Shown: positions 60,770-64,000 of the stretch, in pieces
Numbering within the stretch: the first letter of the stretch is position 1
Layout of the letters: each line of letters begins with the position of its first letter
Translations under genes and position numbers: made by a program
From: DAOUTW01 sp964523575
Lineage (GTDB): Bacteria > Zixibacteria > MSB-5A5 > GN15 > JAAZOE01
DNA length: 64,000 nt
Assembly (NCBI GenBank): GCA_964523575.1
Contig: CAZGAV010000008.1
Location: 8,626-72,625, forward strand
Direction of reading: 5' to 3'
Notes under the pieces: generated by a model
Seen by the model: the letters and a program-made list of their open reading frames with translations, nothing else
What the model was told of the DNA's origin: nothing
The model's database searches: none

Positions 60770-61929
60770 ATGCGTCAAACGTTATTATTTATCGTAGCCT
60801 TAATATGTTCGGCATTGGCGTCCAATGCCGGAGCCTCCAATCGCTTGGAAGTTGGCATAATCTCGCCGGCCGACACCCTTTGGGTCGACAGCTATTGTCA
60901 GATGGCTTTTTCCATTGAGAACGATTTCGCCATTACCGGAATGATTATACCTCTCAGAATGTACTCGCCGGACGGCGCCAGCTGGACCTACAACAGCCAG
61001 CCCGATGGCTATGGCCTCACGACTCACGCTCTCACCATCGTACCCGGCAGCCGCGCCGACATCAACTGGGACATGGTCTTTACCATGAATGAATACGAAA
61101 TGGATGGCGTCTCGCCCGATTCCTTTCTTTTCGGCGGCGCCCTGCTGAACACCCAATTACAGGTCGGCCCCCTGGAACATTGCTTTTCCCTGCATTTCTC
61201 CCCGAATGATATCGGCGGCGATTTGACCCGGACCATCTGTATCGACACCGGCTTTATCGCCCCCGCCGGCCAATTCGTTTTCCAGGACTTCGTAGGCGCC
61301 TCACATATCCCGACTTTCGAGGGCCCGTTCTGCTTCCCGGTCAAGGAATGCAACGTCGATAACGACGCCGACGGCATTTGCGACTACGGCGATAACTGCC
61401 CCGCCGAATACAACCCCGGCCAGGAGGACGCCGACGCCGATTATGCGGGAGACATTTGCGATAATTGCCCCGAAATAGCCAATGGTAATCAGGCCGATAC
61501 TGACGGTGACGGGATCGGCAATGTCTGCGATAATTGTCCGGCTATCTATAACGACGATCAAGCCGATATCGACGGCGATGGTCTGGGCGACGCCTGCGAC
61601 AATTGCCCGGGGATTTACAACCCTGACCAGGCCGACGCGGACGGTGACGGTGTCGGCAAAGTCTGCGATAATTGCCCCGGTATGGCCAACCCCGATCAGG
61701 CGGATTTTGAGCCGACGGGATCGGTAACGCCTGCGACAACTGCCCTTCGGTAGCCAACCCTGATCAGGCCGACACCGACGGCAACGGTATCGGCGATGCC
61801 TGCGAAACGGTCTCGCCCTACCAATGCGGCGACGACAATGCCGATGGTTTTATCAACGTCGGGGATGTCGTCTACCTGATCAATTTCATCTTCAACGAAG
61901 GACCCCCGCCCTGCGAACCGGAGAAATAA
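60770..61929 (+). pseudogene. Secreted TSP3-repeat protein with dockerin-like end, frameshifted
   Basis: The ATG at 60770 has a GGGAGG Shine-Dalgarno and opens a signal peptide (MRQTLLFIVALICSALASNAGA). A ~200-residue beta-rich domain is followed by a run of about six thrombospondin-type-3 calcium repeats (DADGDGVGKVCDNCP-like). The frame then breaks near 61705-61715 and stops at 61753. Restoring one missing base there gives GIGNACDNCPSVANPDQADTDGNGIGDAC and a dockerin-like C-terminus (DDNADGFINVGDVVYLINFIFNEGPPP) ending with TAA at 61929. The restored length is exactly 386 codons plus stop. The lesion is a -1 deletion or a sequence error. Role: extracellular calcium-bound protein, details unknown. 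Confidence 0.8.
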
Positions 61930-62181
61930 GGGTCCGATTTTTCGGCTCCGATGATATTCGCTGACGAGCAATAATGATAACTGTGGACGGCCTGACGGCC
62001 TTCTACCCCATTATTTTCCTACGATATCTCGATAAAGTATTTGACCATTAAACCCTCATTTCCTTAATTGAACTTAAGATTTTTGTTGTAAAAAAGACAA
62101 AAATAGTATTTTATTATCAAAAGACGGCTAATTGCAGTCGAATATATAAAAAGATCATCTAACCCGGTCAGGAGAAACTCT

Positions 62182-63393
62182 CTGTATAAGCGATTTATTG
62201 TATCCATAATGGTAATGGGGGCCATTTTCGGCCTGGTCCGGCCTCTGCCGGCGGCTGAATTCAACGGTAGCCTCTCAGGCGACCTTTACAGCTGGAGCGC
62301 CGGAAATGAGGATCATCTGAGACCCTACCTTTCGCTTCGCGGCACCCTCATGGCCTGGCGGTCAGCCCAAAATCAGACTCTGTCTTTCCATACTTATTCG
62401 CGCTGGATGACCGACTGGCGGGACAAAACGACCCTCGATCCCCAATACTTCGTCTATGATGCTTACCTGAAACTGCGGGGTCTGCCGACCAGATCGACCA
62501 TCTATGCCGGAAGGCAGTTCGTCTATTCGGCGGTAGGTAGCGCCCTGATCGACGGCCTGCGCCTCAACTATGGTATCGCCGACGACTTTCAGATCGATAT
62601 ATTCGGCGGTAGCCGGGTCAACCAACTCGATCCCGAGAAAGTCGCATCATTGTCCGACTACGCCGTCGCCGGCGCCCAATTCAGCTATCAATTCCGCCCC
62701 CGGACACGCTTCGGCCTGAGCTGGATGAGGCGGATGTCGGAGGGTTACGTTTCCTATCATCGACTGGGTCTCGATGTCAGCCAGAGCCTCAACGATACCC
62801 GGCTTTATGGCAGGTTGTCGGCTAATCCGGAGAACCGCCGTCTCAGCGAAATTCTATTGCGGGCTTATCATACTCTCCGTCTCTGGTATTTTTCCGGTGA
62901 ATTTCGGTGGCGTGATCCTTCGGTCGCCTATAATTCTGTCTTCAGCCTCATCGCATTCGACCGTTACCGCGAATCCCGCTTCGAAGTTCGGCGCACCATA
63001 AAAAGCGGACTGGCGCTTTTCGGCACTTTCCGCGTCAGCTTCTTCGAGACCGAAAATGCCTGGGCCGGAAATTTCGGCCTCCGCACCCGGTACTTCACCC
63101 TGGCCTGGGTGCATCAATCGGGTTATGGCGGCGACAGTGACGGCCTGACCGGCAGCGTCAATTACTTGTTCCGCCAAAACTGGCTGATTTTCGGACGGGC
63201 CAATGTCAGCCAATATCGGGTCCAGGAAGAACAGGTCGATCGTAGCGAAGCCTACTCGACCGGGGTCGGCCTGATGCGCCGCTTCGGCCGCGACCTGCAG
63301 GTGCGCGGCGAATGGCAATATCTCCGCAATGCCGTCCAGGAATACGATTCCCGGTTCCTGTTCCGGATCACCAAGGGATTCTCTTTTAAATAG
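62182..63393 (+). CDS. Outer-membrane beta-barrel protein upstream of a multihaem cytochrome
   Basis: 403 residues if started at the CTG at 62182, or 394 from the ATG at 62209. The CTG is 7 bases after AGGAG and gives a full signal peptide (YKRFIVSIMVMGAIFGLVRPLPAA then EFNG), whereas the ATG would cut the charged n-region and lacks a ribosome site. After cleavage the sequence alternates aromatic strands (YSRWMTDWRD, FGLSWMRRMSEGY, FSGEFRWRD) and ends in FSFK, the usual barrel C-terminal pattern. It lies 15 bases before the cytochrome gene. A porin that lets the cytochrome span the outer membrane is an inference from this pairing. Confidence 0.65.
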   Translation: MYKRFIVSIMVMGAIFGLVRPLPAAEFNGSLSGDLYSWSAGNEDHLRPYLSLRGTLMAWRSAQNQTLSFHTYSRWMTDWRDKTTLDPQYFVYDAYLKLRGLPTRSTIYAGRQFVYSAVGSALIDGLRLNYGIADDFQIDIFGGSRVNQLDPEKVASLSDYAVAGAQFSYQFRPRTRFGLSWMRRMSEGYVSYHRLGLDVSQSLNDTRLYGRLSANPENRRLSEILLRAYHTLRLWYFSGEFRWRDPSVAYNSVFSLIAFDRYRESRFEVRRTIKSGLALFGTFRVSFFETENAWAGNFGLRTRYFTLAWVHQSGYGGDSDGLTGSVNYLFRQNWLIFGRANVSQYRVQEEQVDRSEAYSTGVGLMRRFGRDLQVRGEWQYLRNAVQEYDSRFLFRITKGFSFK

Positions 63394-63408
63394 GGCTGAG
63401 GAAACGCC

Positions 63409-64000
63409 ATGGAAAAGCGTCTAACTATACTTCTTTTTCTCCTTCTCGTAATCGGACTCGCCGGGCTGGCCTGGGCCTATCTGTCGCCCCAATTGACGGC
63501 CCCCGAGGGCGATATAAAATTCTCTCATGCCCTGCATGTGGGCGAGCAGGAAGTCGATTGCGAAACCTGCCACGCCTCCGTCGACAACAGCGCCGAATCC
63601 TCCGACGACAATCTGCCGGCCATGGATGTCTGCGGCAATTGTCATGACGTCGAAGACGCAACCGGATGCGGCGCTTGTCATAAAAATCCCGATGATCCGG
63701 GCGGCTATGGCATCCTTAAAAGGGAATTGATCTTCAGTCACAAAAATCACATCAGCCGCGGCGCCGTCTGCGGCGCCTGTCACAAAGGCGTAAAAACCAG
63801 CGTCGGCGCCGACCCGGCCATCCTGCCCCGGATGAAAGATTGTTTCGTCTGTCACAACGACACTCAGGCGATGGCCGATTGCGAAAAATGTCACGGCAAT
63901 AAACTGACCTTGTCGGATATCCATCCCGCCGACTGGCGGCACGAACACGGCGCCCGGGCCTCATCCGATCCCGCCTGGTGCCGGAGTTGTCATACCGAAC
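63409..64000 (+). CDS. Multihaem c-type cytochrome (3' end outside window)
   Basis: The ATG at 63409 has an AGGA Shine-Dalgarno and is followed by a hydrophobic signal anchor (MEKRLTILLFLLLVIGLAGLAWA). In the 197 residues visible, seven CxxCH haem-binding motifs occur (CETCH, CGNCH, CGACH twice, CFVCH, CEKCH, CRSCH). FSHALH and FSHKNH segments give extra histidines for bis-His ligation, as in cytochrome c7-type and periplasmic electron-transfer proteins. Heme density of about one per 28 residues is high. Spacing of 15 nt from the barrel gene suggests one operon, which may move electrons across the cell envelope. The gene continues beyond the window. Confidence 0.9.
   Translation, partial: MEKRLTILLFLLLVIGLAGLAWAYLSPQLTAPEGDIKFSHALHVGEQEVDCETCHASVDNSAESSDDNLPAMDVCGNCHDVEDATGCGACHKNPDDPGGYGILKRELIFSHKNHISRGAVCGACHKGVKTSVGADPAILPRMKDCFVCHNDTQAMADCEKCHGNKLTLSDIHPADWRHEHGARASSDPAWCRSCHTE

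Noticed and set aside
61696..61971. Minus-strand small gene after the TSP3 protein
   Set aside because: It is antisense to the frameshifted dockerin end, which explains the region fully.
1..64000. CRISPR arrays, IS elements, prophage or rRNA genes
   Set aside because: No spaced short repeats, transposase, integrase or rRNA-like sequence were seen; only one tRNA stands out.

Overview
The window looks like a chromosomal segment of a diderm bacterium with lipopolysaccharide. It carries LptD, LolA, BamD and outer-membrane barrel genes together with secreted proteins ending in a YPNPFN-type sorting domain or in dockerin repeats. That mixture, with a mid-GC genome and many GTG/TTG starts, is most like uncultured FCB-group bacteria such as candidate phylum Zixibacteria. 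The taxonomic call is inference; no rRNA is present.

Layout. (1) 1-2435, plus strand: two tandem paralogous secreted FG-GAP-like proteins with a nearly identical C-terminal sorting domain. (2) 2706-21092, minus strand: a translation and RNA-processing super-operon, read proS, rimP, nusA, infB, ylxP, rbfA fused to nrnA, truB, ribF, rpsO, pnp, M16 peptidase, polysaccharide deacetylase, asnS, leuS. The nusA-to-deacetylase order matches the classic Bacillus order, but ylxR and the L7Ae-like gene between nusA and infB are absent. (3) 21210-24885, plus strand: tRNA-Arg(CCG) with a strong promoter, then a large secreted dockerin protein. (4) 24930-28637, minus strand: a peptidoglycan-peptide turnover trio (amidase, L-Ala-D/L-Glu epimerase, NlpC/P60). 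(5) 28752-41664, minus strand: aminotransferase, transketolase, coaE, polA, nadD, bamD, lytic transglycosylase, rimO, lolA, ftsK, many overlapping by 1-26 nt. (6) HU as a single-gene unit. (7) 42221-49105, minus strand: lptD, an AlaX-type editing protein, an FAH-family hydrolase, a MATE transporter. (8) 49163-59112, minus strand: an M2-like pseudo-peptidase lipoprotein, the shikimate operon aroA-E-K-B-Q, argS, an MFS gene interrupted by an in-frame amber codon, and a DapF homologue lacking both catalytic cysteines. (9) 59248-60477, minus strand: a PLP aminotransferase with its own promoter and terminator. (10) 60770-64000, plus strand: a frameshifted TSP3/dockerin secreted protein, an outer-membrane barrel, and the start of a multihaem cytochrome c that runs off the window.

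How it works together. Housekeeping genes are almost all on the minus strand. The plus-strand genes are nearly all exported, accessory-type proteins (sorting-domain, dockerin, barrel, cytochrome). Envelope genes are scattered through the minus-strand operons: BamD and LptD for the outer membrane, LolA for lipoproteins, and peptidoglycan hydrolases.

The least ordinary items are: the Ser/Ser DapF homologue; the M2-family lipoprotein whose HEXXH...E zinc site is replaced with exact spacing preserved; the RbfA-NrnA fusion; the two single-lesion genes (amber in MFS, -1 in the TSP3/dockerin gene); the barrel gene that appears to start at CTG and is followed by a heme-dense cytochrome; and a perfect terminator hairpin abutting the MATE start codon.
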